64,000 nucleotides of DNA from JABFRJ01 sp963847145 (GTDB taxonomy: Bacteria > Pseudomonadota > Alphaproteobacteria > Rhizobiales > Hyphomicrobiaceae): positions 620,001 to 684,000 of the forward strand of contig CAWJYN010000003.1 of assembly GCA_963847145.1 (NCBI GenBank), written 5' to 3'. The notes under the pieces are model-generated. The model was given only the letters and a program-made list of their open reading frames with translations, was not told where the DNA came from and made no database searches. The translations under genes were made by a program, and so were the position numbers. Below are positions 16,618 through 24,939 of the stretch, piece after piece (positions within the stretch are counted from its first letter, which is position 1; each line of letters starts with the position of its first letter).

Positions 16618-19079
16618 CACGCGAACTCCTCTTTGCGGCTGTTGTTGTTTTCGGCCGGATTGAAAATCTGGAAGGCGACAGCAAGCACGACCATCGCACC
16701 GGCGAGCCAGGCGAAGGCCAAAGGCGTCGTGCCGAAGGCCAGGAACATCTGCCCGACGATCATCGGGCCAAGCACGTGACCGCACCGCTCAAGGAACCGG
16801 TAACCGGCAGCGGTGTGCGCATCACCGAGGCGCGCGGCGACCGCCGTCTCGGTGACGAACGTGACGACCGGCGCGTTGATGAGGCCATGAGCGCAGCCGA
16901 TCATGGCGGTCCCGAGCACAAACAGCAGCGCTTTGGTGGCCATAGCGTGCGCTCCGGCCGTTACCACGTCGTGGCCCGCAGCAGCGAAGACCATGAGGCC
17001 GGCTGCCGTGAGCAATGACCCGGAAACCAGCATGGTTTTGCAGGTCTGCATGCGATCGGCCAGATGGCCGGCGACGGCACTCGCGAAGATCACACAGGCG
17101 GCATAGATCATGGTGATCTGGCCGATGTCTTCCTTGGCGAAGTCCATCGCATTGAGCATCAGCGGCAAGCCGAACAAGATGACGCCGGTCAGCACCGCTT
17201 TGGCAGGAATGCCGATCAGCAGGATCGCCTGCGCAAATTGCGGATCGCGCAGCAAGCGGAGCGAGCTCACCATAGCGGCGATCACGCCCTGCGGGCCGGC
17301 TTCGGTTTGCAGCGCCATTCGCGCCTTTGGTTCATCGACAGGCATCAGAAGCAAGCAATAGCCAATGGCCAGCGCAGCAATACATGCCGCCGCGAAGAAG
17401 ACGCCGACCGCGCCGATTTCGCCGACCAGCAGTGAGCCGATGGCCATCCCGGAGATCATGCCGCCCTGGAACCCATAGACGATGATGCCGTTGGAGCGTG
17501 TGCGGTTGTCACTGCGCGCGTTGGCGAGGATGTAGGACTGCACGCCGATGAATAATATGCCCTGGCCTGCACCGGCGATGGCGCGTGCCACGACGGCGGC
17601 CGTGAGCAAATCGACCAGCGTCAAGCAGGCAAGACCGATGGCGACGAGGGCCAGGCCGCCGATCACGAGATTGCGCGATCCCGCTCTGGCGCAATAGTGC
17701 CCGGCCGGCATCAGTGCGAGCGCGAAGCATAGATAGTAGGCGATGAAGGGCGAGGCGGCGCCTGCAATGGTATCGCCGCTGCTGGTGAGCAGTGACGTGA
17801 TAAACTGCGGCAAAAACGCATAACCCAGATGATCGACGAACACGGCGAGGAAGAAGACCGGCTTGACCAGTTCCAACGCGATGTCTGAACGCCAGTCCGA
17901 TGCCTTAGTGTCGTTGGTTGCTCCGCCTTCAAGCAGTTTGGCTTCAACCGGTCTGGCTGCCTGCAACGCATGGGCGACCTGCAGGAACATGACCGCAAAC
18001 AAAGCAGAGGCTGCGAACAAGGCCGCGTAGTTCTTGACGTTGCGTGCGACTTGCCAAAACACATAGTTGCGCGGCACGGACAGGATCACCTGCGCCGCGC
18101 GCGGATGATTGGGGGGCGTCAAGGTCGTACGATACTCCGATTGCTCTGCGTTACTGGACCAGAGCGCGCCAAGCCGCGACCGGTCGGTATGAACGGCGAC
18201 GCGCCCATTGACGGTGATGGCGATGGAGCTGATTTCAGGATTGAGCTGGCGGTAGCTGTCCAGGATCGCGTCAACGCCTTCGATCTGGTCGAGCTGAAGG
18301 CCGAGCTGGGGAATGTCGTCGAAGCGCTGGCCGAGTGAGGTGGCCAGGGCGCGGCCCTTCGATTCTGCACCGGCTGTGAAAAGGGTAACCATAGAGCCGA
18401 TGACGGTGACGGCGACCGCTGAGAAGCAGAGCGTGAAGGCGAGCGCGATCATGCGGCGGTCCGCTGTGACGCCGCCGCGCGACGACCGGAACACGATGAA
18501 GCCAAACGCGGCGCACATCAAAAAGGCGACCAGCAGCGTGATCTGCGTTTGGGCAACGAGGTCCTTACGGATCGCGTCACGATCCATGGTCAGCACAATG
18601 TTGCCGACGCGTTCGAACTTGTTTTTCAATGGCAGGATAATCTGTACAAATCTGTCGGAGCGGCGGACTTCGCCGTCGTTGTGAACGGCGCTGCTGTCGG
18701 ATGAGCGAGCCAGAGTGCGCATGGTGGCGTCACCGGCGCTGAACACCAATTCGCCATCCGCCAGCTCGACGATCATGGAGACCAGAGACTTGTCGCCATC
18801 AATTATCGACGATGTCTGCTGATTGAAGCCGGTGAACTGGCGGAGCGGCAAGCCTGGCCGCACGTAGGCTTCGATCGAGTTGCGCACGAGTTCGGCCTGC
18901 GCCGCGCTCTTGTCGATCATCAGCTGTTCGAACGTCCGCTTGATGGTGCCGTGCGCAATGAAGATCAGCAACAGAACGCTGAGCATTGACACGAGGACCA
19001 TGGTCGACGCGTCGGCCATGCGGCGGCCGATGGAGTGGGCTTCGCGGGCGGATGGCGGGCTGGCGACGGATACGGTCAT
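16617..19079 (-). CDS. MFS transporter fused to an N-terminal double periplasmic sensor region
   Basis: At 820 residues it is about twice the usual MFS length. The N-terminal 390 residues hold a membrane helix (about 27-45), a periplasmic segment of about 130 residues, a second helix (TLLVAFLMCAAFGFIVF), a third helix (MIALAFTLCFSAVAVTVIGS), another periplasmic segment of about 120 residues with AVHTDRSRLGALW (Cache-like in style) and a fourth helix. The remaining part is a 12-helix MFS with a DRxxG-type loop (HLADRMQ) and a YCARAGSRNL loop. The gene overlaps the ATP-grasp gene upstream (ATGA) and the binding-protein gene downstream (TGATG). A sensor-regulated exporter or a transporter-type receptor are both possible. 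Confidence 0.88.
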   Translation of the reverse strand: MTVSVASPPSAREAHSIGRRMADASTMVLVSMLSVLLLIFIAHGTIKRTFEQLMIDKSAAQAELVRNSIEAYVRPGLPLRQFTGFNQQTSSIIDGDKSLVSMIVELADGELVFSAGDATMRTLARSSDSSAVHNDGEVRRSDRFVQIILPLKNKFERVGNIVLTMDRDAIRKDLVAQTQITLLVAFLMCAAFGFIVFRSSRGGVTADRRMIALAFTLCFSAVAVTVIGSMVTLFTAGAESKGRALATSLGQRFDDIPQLGLQLDQIEGVDAILDSYRQLNPEISSIAITVNGRVAVHTDRSRLGALWSSNAEQSEYRTTLTPPNHPRAAQVILSVPRNYVFWQVARNVKNYAALFAASALFAVMFLQVAHALQAARPVEAKLLEGGATNDTKASDWRSDIALELVKPVFFLAVFVDHLGYAFLPQFITSLLTSSGDTIAGAASPFIAYYLCFALALMPAGHYCARAGSRNLVIGGLALVAIGLACLTLVDLLTAAVVARAIAGAGQGILFIGVQSYILANARSDNRTRSNGIIVYGFQGGMISGMAIGSLLVGEIGAVGVFFAAACIAALAIGYCLLLMPVDEPKARMALQTEAGPQGVIAAMVSSLRLLRDPQFAQAILLIGIPAKAVLTGVILFGLPLMLNAMDFAKEDIGQITMIYAACVIFASAVAGHLADRMQTCKTMLVSGSLLTAAGLMVFAAAGHDVVTAGAHAMATKALLFVLGTAMIGCAHGLINAPVVTFVTETAVAARLGDAHTAAGYRFLERCGHVLGPMIVGQMFLAFGTTPLAFAWLAGAMVVLAVAFQIFNPAENNNSRKEEFA

Positions 19080-20305
19080 GAGCGGGCACCTCGGATCGGA
19101 TAGTCGAACGACTGCAAGAATTCCGTGACTGATGCCGTGCGGCCTTCAAACAGCGTATTCAGGCGGTCGGCGAGCACGGAGAGGACTAGGTCGTCGTAAG
19201 TCATGCCGAGACGCGCCAGGCCAACGGTGATGAGGCTGGTGGAGGTTGCGCGCGGGGCTGCAAGATCGGGTTTGGGGTTGGCTTCGAGGACAAACAGCTG
19301 GCCGCGATCGTCAGCGCGCACGTCGAGGCGGACGAGGGTCTGCAACGGTGTGCCGACGTAGACCTGGCGCGCGAGGCTCTCGAGTTGATGGACTACATCG
19401 GCGTCTTTGCCTGGATCGAGGGCGCGGGTTCGCGCGGCGGTAATTGGCTTGACGTCCATGGAGGTGAAAATCCGCTCGCCGCGGCCTAGTTTGCGCTCCA
19501 GTGCTGAGAAGGCGAACGGCCCCGGCAACTGCCAGATCTTGCCGTTGCGCGCGATAGTCGGACCGGAGACGGCGACGCAATATTCGCGGCCGGGCAGGAA
19601 GGCTTCCACAAGCACACTGTTGTGCGTGACGTCGTGGACGTGACGGATGACTTCATTGAGGTCGCTGGCGCGTTCGACATAGTGCACGTGAAGGGACGCC
19701 CGGCCGGTGACGGGCTTGACGACGAAGCCGTTTGGCCATTTGGCGAACCGTGCTTTGAGACGGCGGTCGGTGAACGGTGGGTCGCGAGGTTCGTTGGGCG
19801 ACCAGACAAAGAATGGGGCGGTTGGGATGCCGAGGGCCTGCAGCTGGCGCTTGAAGTGATGCTTGCTATCCAGCAGTCCGGCGGTCAGTGGGTCGTGACC
19901 GACATAGGGCAGGCCGAACATTTCGAGCATGGCTGGTGTATGGGAAATGGCGTTGCGGCCCTGGACGCCGCCGCTGTTCAACCAAGCGAAGGTTGCGCGG
20001 GCCTCCTTGAGACGTGTGGCGAGATGCATGTCATCGGGCATGACTGCAACAGAACTGAAGCCGATGCGCTCCAGGGCAGCGCCGATATCGCAGGCGACGC
20101 TTTCGTAGCTTTTCCAGGAGCGGGTGTTGAGAGCTGGCCGCAGGACGGCGCCGGCGGCGGACTTGTTGCCACCGTGGACAATCGCCAAATTCAGAGAGCG
20201 GGTGAGCTCGGCCAACAGGAGTTCGAGATGAGCGGCACGGGCCCCCATCGGATATTCGACCGCTTTGGCCTCACTGATGCGCGCTGTGCGCCGCTTCACA
20301 TGCAT
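19076..20305 (-). CDS. ATP-grasp enzyme related to D-alanine-D-alanine ligase
   Basis: The 409-residue protein has the three ATP-grasp subdomains: an N-terminal Rossmann-like part ending WLNSGGVQGRNAISH and LPYVGHDPLTAGLLDSKHHF, a central ATP-binding part with GFVVKPVTGRASLHVHYV, and a C-terminal part with REYCVAVSGP, VRLDVRADD and LFVLEANPKPDL, where Glu and Asn would bind Mg. True Ddl enzymes are about 300-370 residues and end in E-V-N-T-x-P-G; here the motif is E-A-N-P-K-P-D, so peptidoglycan synthesis is unlikely. It would join a carboxylate to an amine with ATP. It is the first gene of the overlapping ATP-grasp / sensor-MFS / binding-protein set, suggesting it makes or modifies the transported or sensed compound. 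Confidence 0.85.
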   Translation of the reverse strand: MHVKRRTARISEAKAVEYPMGARAAHLELLLAELTRSLNLAIVHGGNKSAAGAVLRPALNTRSWKSYESVACDIGAALERIGFSSVAVMPDDMHLATRLKEARATFAWLNSGGVQGRNAISHTPAMLEMFGLPYVGHDPLTAGLLDSKHHFKRQLQALGIPTAPFFVWSPNEPRDPPFTDRRLKARFAKWPNGFVVKPVTGRASLHVHYVERASDLNEVIRHVHDVTHNSVLVEAFLPGREYCVAVSGPTIARNGKIWQLPGPFAFSALERKLGRGERIFTSMDVKPITAARTRALDPGKDADVVHQLESLARQVYVGTPLQTLVRLDVRADDRGQLFVLEANPKPDLAAPRATSTSLITVGLARLGMTYDDLVLSVLADRLNTLFEGRTASVTEFLQSFDYPIRGARS

Positions 20306-20455
20306 TCCAAGTCACCTACATACAAACTGAACCGTGTGCGGAGACTAGGCCATGTTGGTAAACTAAATCAGAACAATTCACCTGCAACGCGATGATTTAT
20401 CTCGTTAATTTAGTGTTTATTGAGCACGGTGCGTTACCGGCTGGTAAATGAAAAT

Positions 20456-20481
20456 GGCGCGCGACCTGCTGATCGCGCGCC
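20456..20481 (-). terminator. Terminator of the single-domain response regulator gene
   Basis: A perfect nine-base-pair stem, GGCGCGCGA with TCGCGCGCC, and an eight-base loop lie 28 bases after the regulator's stop on the minus strand, followed by ATTTTCATTT. This separates the REC gene from the ATP-grasp gene, which must then have its own promoter in the AT-rich stretch 20306-20455. Confidence 0.65.
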
Positions 20482-20509
20482 TCAATAGACCCCGCATGCG
20501 AACCTTCGA

Positions 20510-20935
20510 TCAGCCCGCTTGTGCGCGGTATTCGCGGCCGGCCATCGACAAGAATAGAATGTGCTCGATGTGTGAGCTGAAGGCAGCCCAGTTGAGCGGC
20601 TTGATCATGAGCGAAGTGGCGCCGCATTGCAGCGCGCGCTCCAGTGAGGCTCGATCGTCGGCGGCGGTGAGTACGAGCACCGGCAGATGTTTGGTCTTCG
20701 GTGCACCACGGATACAGCTCAACAATTCGTGGCCATTCATGATCGGCATTTCGAGATCGATAATGGCGAGATCGACGGGCTCCTGACGCAGGAGGGCAAA
20801 GGCCTGCAAGCCGTCGGCTGCCTCGAGTGCAGTGGCGCGCATCTGTTGCACTTTCTTGACGACGGCTGAGCGTGAGAAGGCGTCGTCATCGACAACGAGA
20901 ACGCGGGCGCCGCCGGTCTGGGGTTTCATGATCAT
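20510..20935 (-). CDS. Single-domain response regulator (CheY-like receiver)
   Basis: The 141-residue product is a lone receiver: acidic pocket VLVVDDDAF, phosphoacceptor Asp in LAIIDLEMPIMNG, the Thr/Ser switch in VLVLTAADD and the Lys in SLMIKPLN. No DNA-binding or enzymatic output follows, so it acts by protein contact or as a phosphate shuttle. It is close to a REC-Hpt gene on one side and to the sensor-MFS/hybrid-kinase genes on the other, all on the same strand, which fits a shared phosphorelay. Confidence 0.9.
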   Translation of the reverse strand: MIMKPQTGGARVLVVDDDAFSRSAVVKKVQQMRATALEAADGLQAFALLRQEPVDLAIIDLEMPIMNGHELLSCIRGAPKTKHLPVLVLTAADDRASLERALQCGATSLMIKPLNWAAFSSHIEHILFLSMAGREYRAQAG

Positions 20936-21062
20936 GAAGGACTGCCTTGGTGGACGGGTGCGGACGTATCAGTGTTGGCGTTATTGCAATTTGGTGGCGA
21001 GATAGGTTTCAAGTGCCGATGGGTCTTGCAAAGGCTCCACAAGATGGTGCGTTGCGGCGATG

Positions 21063-21815
21063 TCAACGCGCAGTGCCAAGACGTCCGGTGTGAGGGCGAG
21101 CTGTTTCTTCTTGCCGCGTGAGTTCGATATCTTTGGCGAGGATTTGCAGACGGCGGGCGCCGATCATGCCGGAGGCGCCAGCGAGCTTGTGGCCCAGCGC
21201 CTGCAGGCCAGCAAGATCAGCGGCTGCAGCGCACTGGTCGAAACGGGCGACGCTGTCGGCGAGTAGTTTCACATACGATTCAATCAGGGATGGCGCGGTG
21301 TCGATGCCGAAGTCGTTGACGAATGCAGCGAAGATCGCGGCATCAAGCAGCGCTGCGCCGTCATTGGCCGGCGTTGCCATCGCATCTGTCGCTGTCGTCT
21401 CACCCATGAGTGCAGCACGCAGCTGCTCTGCTGAGTACGGCTTGGCGAGAAACCCATCGAAGCCGGCGCGGGCACATTCGGTTTTGGATTGGACGTCGTC
21501 GGCGGCGGTGACGGCGAGAATGGGCGTTGTTGCATTGGCATTGGCGGCGCCGAGGGCGCGAATGGCGCGCAAAGCCGCGAAGCCATCCATGACGGGCATT
21601 TGGCAGTCCATGAGGATGAAATCGAAGGCCTGACGTTCGGCAAGCGCAAGCGCTTCGGCACCGTTGACGGCGGAGGCCGAGACGCAACCGAGGTCTTCGA
21701 GATGGAAGCGGGCGACTTCGAGATTGACGAGGTTGTCTTCAGCGATGAGCACCTGCGCGCCCGCCAAAGACGTGCGGGGCGGGCGGGCGGCAGCGGACTG
21801 GAGTTGCTGTGGCAC
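21063..21815 (-). CDS. REC-Hpt phosphorelay protein, C-terminus probably shifted in frame
   Basis: The N-terminal receiver (about residues 20-140) has VLIAEDNLVN, LMDCQMPVMDG, AVTAADD and FLAKPYS. The C-terminal Hpt domain (about 160-240) has the phosphohistidine helix LQALGHKLAGASGMIGARRL. The open frame ends in a Pro/Arg-rich tail, whereas another frame from about 21110, next to a TTTCTTCTT run on the plus strand, continues with a regular helical segment (KKQLALTPDVLALRVDIAA) to a TAA at 20981. A one-base indel there would give a normal Hpt end. It probably passes phosphate between the hybrid kinase and the neighbouring receiver. Confidence 0.88.
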   Translation of the reverse strand: MPQQLQSAAARPPRTSLAGAQVLIAEDNLVNLEVARFHLEDLGCVSASAVNGAEALALAERQAFDFILMDCQMPVMDGFAALRAIRALGAANANATTPILAVTAADDVQSKTECARAGFDGFLAKPYSAEQLRAALMGETTATDAMATPANDGAALLDAAIFAAFVNDFGIDTAPSLIESYVKLLADSVARFDQCAAAADLAGLQALGHKLAGASGMIGARRLQILAKDIELTRQEETARPHTGRLGTAR

Positions 21816-22106
21816 AGAGCAAGCACTCGCGAGATGGGGCGGCTGCGAGACACGGAATAACCGTGCAGCAGATTAAATCAATTCCGCAACATGATGACGG
21901 CAAACGATTAAGTTTCACTGTGCGCGTTTGGTTGCCAAGTTGTTAATTTAGGATTTTCTGCCGGCAAAATGAAAGGCCACTTCAAAAATTATGTCGCTGG
22001 AACCGCTATCAGCTCGCGCTGTGCTGCGGCAATTGACGTGGTGAGCGGGCGCACGGCGCCAGACCTAAGGGTCCGACGCCGTGGAGAGTGGCAATGCATG
22101 GGGCTC

Positions 22107-23315
22107 TCAGAAAAACGCCTGCAAACCGGTGATGGCGCGGCCGATGATGAGGGCGTGGACGTCGTGGGTGCCTTCGTAGGTATTGACGGTTTCGAGGTTC
22201 GCCGCGTGCCGCATGACGTGGTATTCAGCTGAGATGCCGTTGCCGCCGTGCATGTCACGCGCCATGCGAGCGATATCGAGCGCCTTGCCGCAGTTGTTGC
22301 GTTTGAGAATCGAGATAGCCTCGATGGCGAGTTTGCCCTCATCCATCAAGCGGCCGATGCGCAGTGAGCCTTGCAGGCCCAGCGCGATCTCGGTTTGCAT
22401 GTCGGCGAGCTTCTTCTGCACAAGTTGCGTTTGTGCGAGCGGGCGGTTGAACTGCTTGCGATCGAGTGTGTACTGGCGGGCGCGGGTGAAGCAATCCTCG
22501 GCGGCGCCCATGGCGCCCCAGGAAATGCCGTAGCGGGCGCGATTGAGGCAGCCGAAGGGGCCTTTGAGACCTGAGACGTTCGGCAACAGCGCGCTTTCCG
22601 GCACGACGACACCGTCCATGACGATTTCGCCGGTGATCGACGCGCGCAGGCTCAGTTTGCCAGCGATCTTGGGTGCGCTGAGGCCCTTCATGCCTTTTTC
22701 AAGCACGAAGCCGCGGATCTCATTGCCGTGGGCGGCGCTCTTGGCCCAGACGACAAACACATCGGCGAAGGGCGCGTTGGAGATCCACATCTTGGAACCG
22801 GTGAGGCGATAGCCATCCGAGACCTTTTCCGCGCGCGTTTTCATGCCAGCGGGATCAGAGCCGGCGTCGGGCTCGGTCAACCCAAAACAACCGACCCACT
22901 CACCGCTCGCGAGCTTGGGCAAAAATTTCATGCGCTGCTCTTCGGAGCCGTAGGCGTAGATCGGATGCATGACCAGTGAGGACTGCACTGAGTTCATGGA
23001 GCGATAGCCGCTGTCGACACGTTCGATCTCGCGCGCAACAAGGCCATACGAAACGTAGCTTGCGCCGGCGCAGCCATACTTTTCTGGAATGGTGAGGCCG
23101 AGCAAGCCCAGCGCACCCATCTCGTTGAAGATGGCGCGATCCGTCGTTTCGGTCAGGTAGGCCTGTGTCACGCGTGGCAGGAGCTTTTCCTGGGCGTAGG
23201 CGCGTGCGGTGTCGCGGACGGCGCGCTCATCCTCGGTCAACTGATCATCGAGGTTGAGCGGATCGGTCCAATCGTAGGGAACGGTCTTGGACGCGCGGGG
23301 GGCTGAATCCTGCAT
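22107..23315 (-). CDS. gcdH: Glutaryl-CoA dehydrogenase (acyl-CoA dehydrogenase family)
   Basis: From ATG 23315 (MQDSAPRASK) the product has 402 residues. It shows the acyl-CoA dehydrogenase plan: an N-terminal helical domain, the beta domain with CFGLTEPDAGSDPAGM and GSKMWISNAPFADVFVVWAK, and the C-terminal helical domain with QLVQKKLADMQTEIALGL. The end ETVNTYEGTHDVHALIIGRA carries the catalytic Glu (YEGT) in the exact form typical of glutaryl-CoA dehydrogenases, as does the short final ITGLQAF. It converts glutaryl-CoA to crotonyl-CoA plus CO2 in lysine/tryptophan breakdown. It stands alone here. Confidence 0.93.
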   Translation of the reverse strand: MQDSAPRASKTVPYDWTDPLNLDDQLTEDERAVRDTARAYAQEKLLPRVTQAYLTETTDRAIFNEMGALGLLGLTIPEKYGCAGASYVSYGLVAREIERVDSGYRSMNSVQSSLVMHPIYAYGSEEQRMKFLPKLASGEWVGCFGLTEPDAGSDPAGMKTRAEKVSDGYRLTGSKMWISNAPFADVFVVWAKSAAHGNEIRGFVLEKGMKGLSAPKIAGKLSLRASITGEIVMDGVVVPESALLPNVSGLKGPFGCLNRARYGISWGAMGAAEDCFTRARQYTLDRKQFNRPLAQTQLVQKKLADMQTEIALGLQGSLRIGRLMDEGKLAIEAISILKRNNCGKALDIARMARDMHGGNGISAEYHVMRHAANLETVNTYEGTHDVHALIIGRAITGLQAFF

Positions 23316-23497
23316 GGGGCTGTATCCTCGGGAACAGACGGAACGTCGCGAATGGCCGAATGTGTGTTGGCATGGTGCCACACGGTGAAAGTGCTGCAAA
23401 GCACACGATCCAGGCGGCACTGAGTAGTGGCCTTCCCCTGCAACCCGTCCTGCGCATCCCCCCCACCGGGCGCAACGACTAACAAGGAAATCGTTTC

Positions 23498-23830
23498 ATG
23501 TCTAAAGTATACTCTCTCGCACTCGCTGCCGCTGTCAGCCTCTCTGTTTTCGCTGCCGCCGGTACGGCTGAAGCGAAGTCGAGCGGCGGATCGAAGGGCA
23601 GCTTCTCGAGTGGTAAATCGTTCTCGAGCAGCAAGTCGTTCTCGAGTGGCAAAGTGATCCTCAGCAAGCACGTCCATCACGACAAGCATCGCCACTACCG
23701 CACTTTCGCGTACGCCGCCCCGCTGGTCTATGCGTCGTACTCCAGCTGCGGCTGGCTGAAGGCACGCGCCCTTGAAACGGGGTCGCCGCGCTGGTGGGCC
23801 CGCTACGAAGCCTGCCGCGACGAAAGCTGA
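23498..23830 (+). CDS. Small secreted Ser/Lys/His-rich protein with a C-W-L...WW-RY--C motif
   Basis: The 110-residue protein begins with a signal peptide (SLALAAAVSLSVFAAAGTAEA). The mature part has three near-identical repeats (SFSSGK / SFSSSK / SFSSGK), a basic histidine-rich stretch (KHVHHDKHRHYR) and a C-terminus with CGWLKARALETGS and WWARYEAC, where two cysteines probably form a disulfide. This C-terminal pattern recurs in small exported proteins of Hyphomicrobiales and has no established function. The histidine run could bind metal; that is inference only. Confidence 0.8.
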   Translation: MSKVYSLALAAAVSLSVFAAAGTAEAKSSGGSKGSFSSGKSFSSSKSFSSGKVILSKHVHHDKHRHYRTFAYAAPLVYASYSSCGWLKARALETGSPRWWARYEACRDES

Positions 23831-23883
23831 TGTTCTGAATGTTTAAGTAAGGCGGGTTGGGCGTGATGAACGTCTGGCCCGCC

Positions 23884-24939
23884 TCATGCTTTGCTGCAGA
23901 CGATGAGTTTTGAGAGAAACGGCGTGGCGTGCTCGATTGGTTGCAAGTTAACGCTTGTGAACAGCGCGTCGAGATCGTCGATGGCGTAGTGGCGGAAGTA
24001 GGGTTCGTGGAAGCGGACGGGAAAGGCTTCGAGCAAGCCATCCCAGCCGGGCTTGTCGCCCATCTGCAGACTGTCCATGAACACGAGACGCCCGCCGGGT
24101 TTGAGCACGCGCGCCATTTCAGCAGCCACGCCGCGGCGTATGGCGGGTGGCAACTCGTGGAATAGGAAAATGCAACTGACAATATCTTGGCTGGCATCAG
24201 GAAGCGGGATGCCTTCGGCGTTGGCCGCGAGCCAAGTGGCGGCCTTCAGTTCTGAGAACTGCGCGCGGCCCTCATCGAGATAAGCTTGCGACAGATCGAG
24301 GCCGGCAAGCCTCAGGCGCGGGAAAGCCAAACGCACCTGACGGAGGAAGCGGCCGGTTCCGCATGCCACGTCGAGCAGTTGCAGGTGGCGCTGGTCGCGG
24401 CCTTGCACGGCGTCGGCAACGGCGCGCAACGCACGGCGGCGCATGGGGCCGGCAGCGCCCATGAACAGGGTCTCGACTTGCACATCATACAGGCGCGCGG
24501 ATTCGGCGGTGAGGTAGCCGCCGGTTTGGAAATGGAAATCCTGAGTATAGTAGTCGGGCATGGCGCGATCGCGGGCAGCGGGCGCCGACGATACGCTGGT
24601 GGCATCTTCGGAGGCGCGGCGCGCCAGTGCTTCGGGCACGTCGGCGATCATGGCGCGGATGCGTCCGAGATGAGCGCCGAAGCTATCGCTGGCTTCCGGC
24701 ATCGGCGGATAGCGGCCTTCGCCAACCGCCTTGGCATCGTCCATGAGCAACTGGCCGAGGTCTGCCAACAGCTCCCCGAAGGCCGGAACAGGCCGACGTG
24801 GCTGATAGGACGCGGCAAGGCCGGCACTCTTAGTCTGGCGTTCGATAAGCCGGCTCAAGCTCCAGTACCAGCCAAGCCGGACTGCCTGGGTCGCGAGATG
24901 TGCGGTCATGGCAGCGGGATCGCGCATTGGATGTCCCAT
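23884..24939 (-). CDS. Class I SAM-dependent methyltransferase
   Basis: The 351-residue protein has an N-terminal helical part of about 150 residues, then a Rossmann methyltransferase domain: motif I LLDVACGTGRFL, motif II LRLAGLDLSQAYLD, motif IV SQDIVSCIFLFHEL and the post-motif MARVLKPGGRLVFMDSL. The YYTQDFHFQTGGYLT segment just before the domain recalls UbiE/ubiquinone-type methyltransferases with substrate contacts from the N-terminal part. Substrate unknown. An ATG five codons in is an equally possible start. Confidence 0.85.
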   Translation of the reverse strand: MGHPMRDPAAMTAHLATQAVRLGWYWSLSRLIERQTKSAGLAASYQPRRPVPAFGELLADLGQLLMDDAKAVGEGRYPPMPEASDSFGAHLGRIRAMIADVPEALARRASEDATSVSSAPAARDRAMPDYYTQDFHFQTGGYLTAESARLYDVQVETLFMGAAGPMRRRALRAVADAVQGRDQRHLQLLDVACGTGRFLRQVRLAFPRLRLAGLDLSQAYLDEGRAQFSELKAATWLAANAEGIPLPDASQDIVSCIFLFHELPPAIRRGVAAEMARVLKPGGRLVFMDSLQMGDKPGWDGLLEAFPVRFHEPYFRHYAIDDLDALFTSVNLQPIEHATPFLSKLIVCSKA

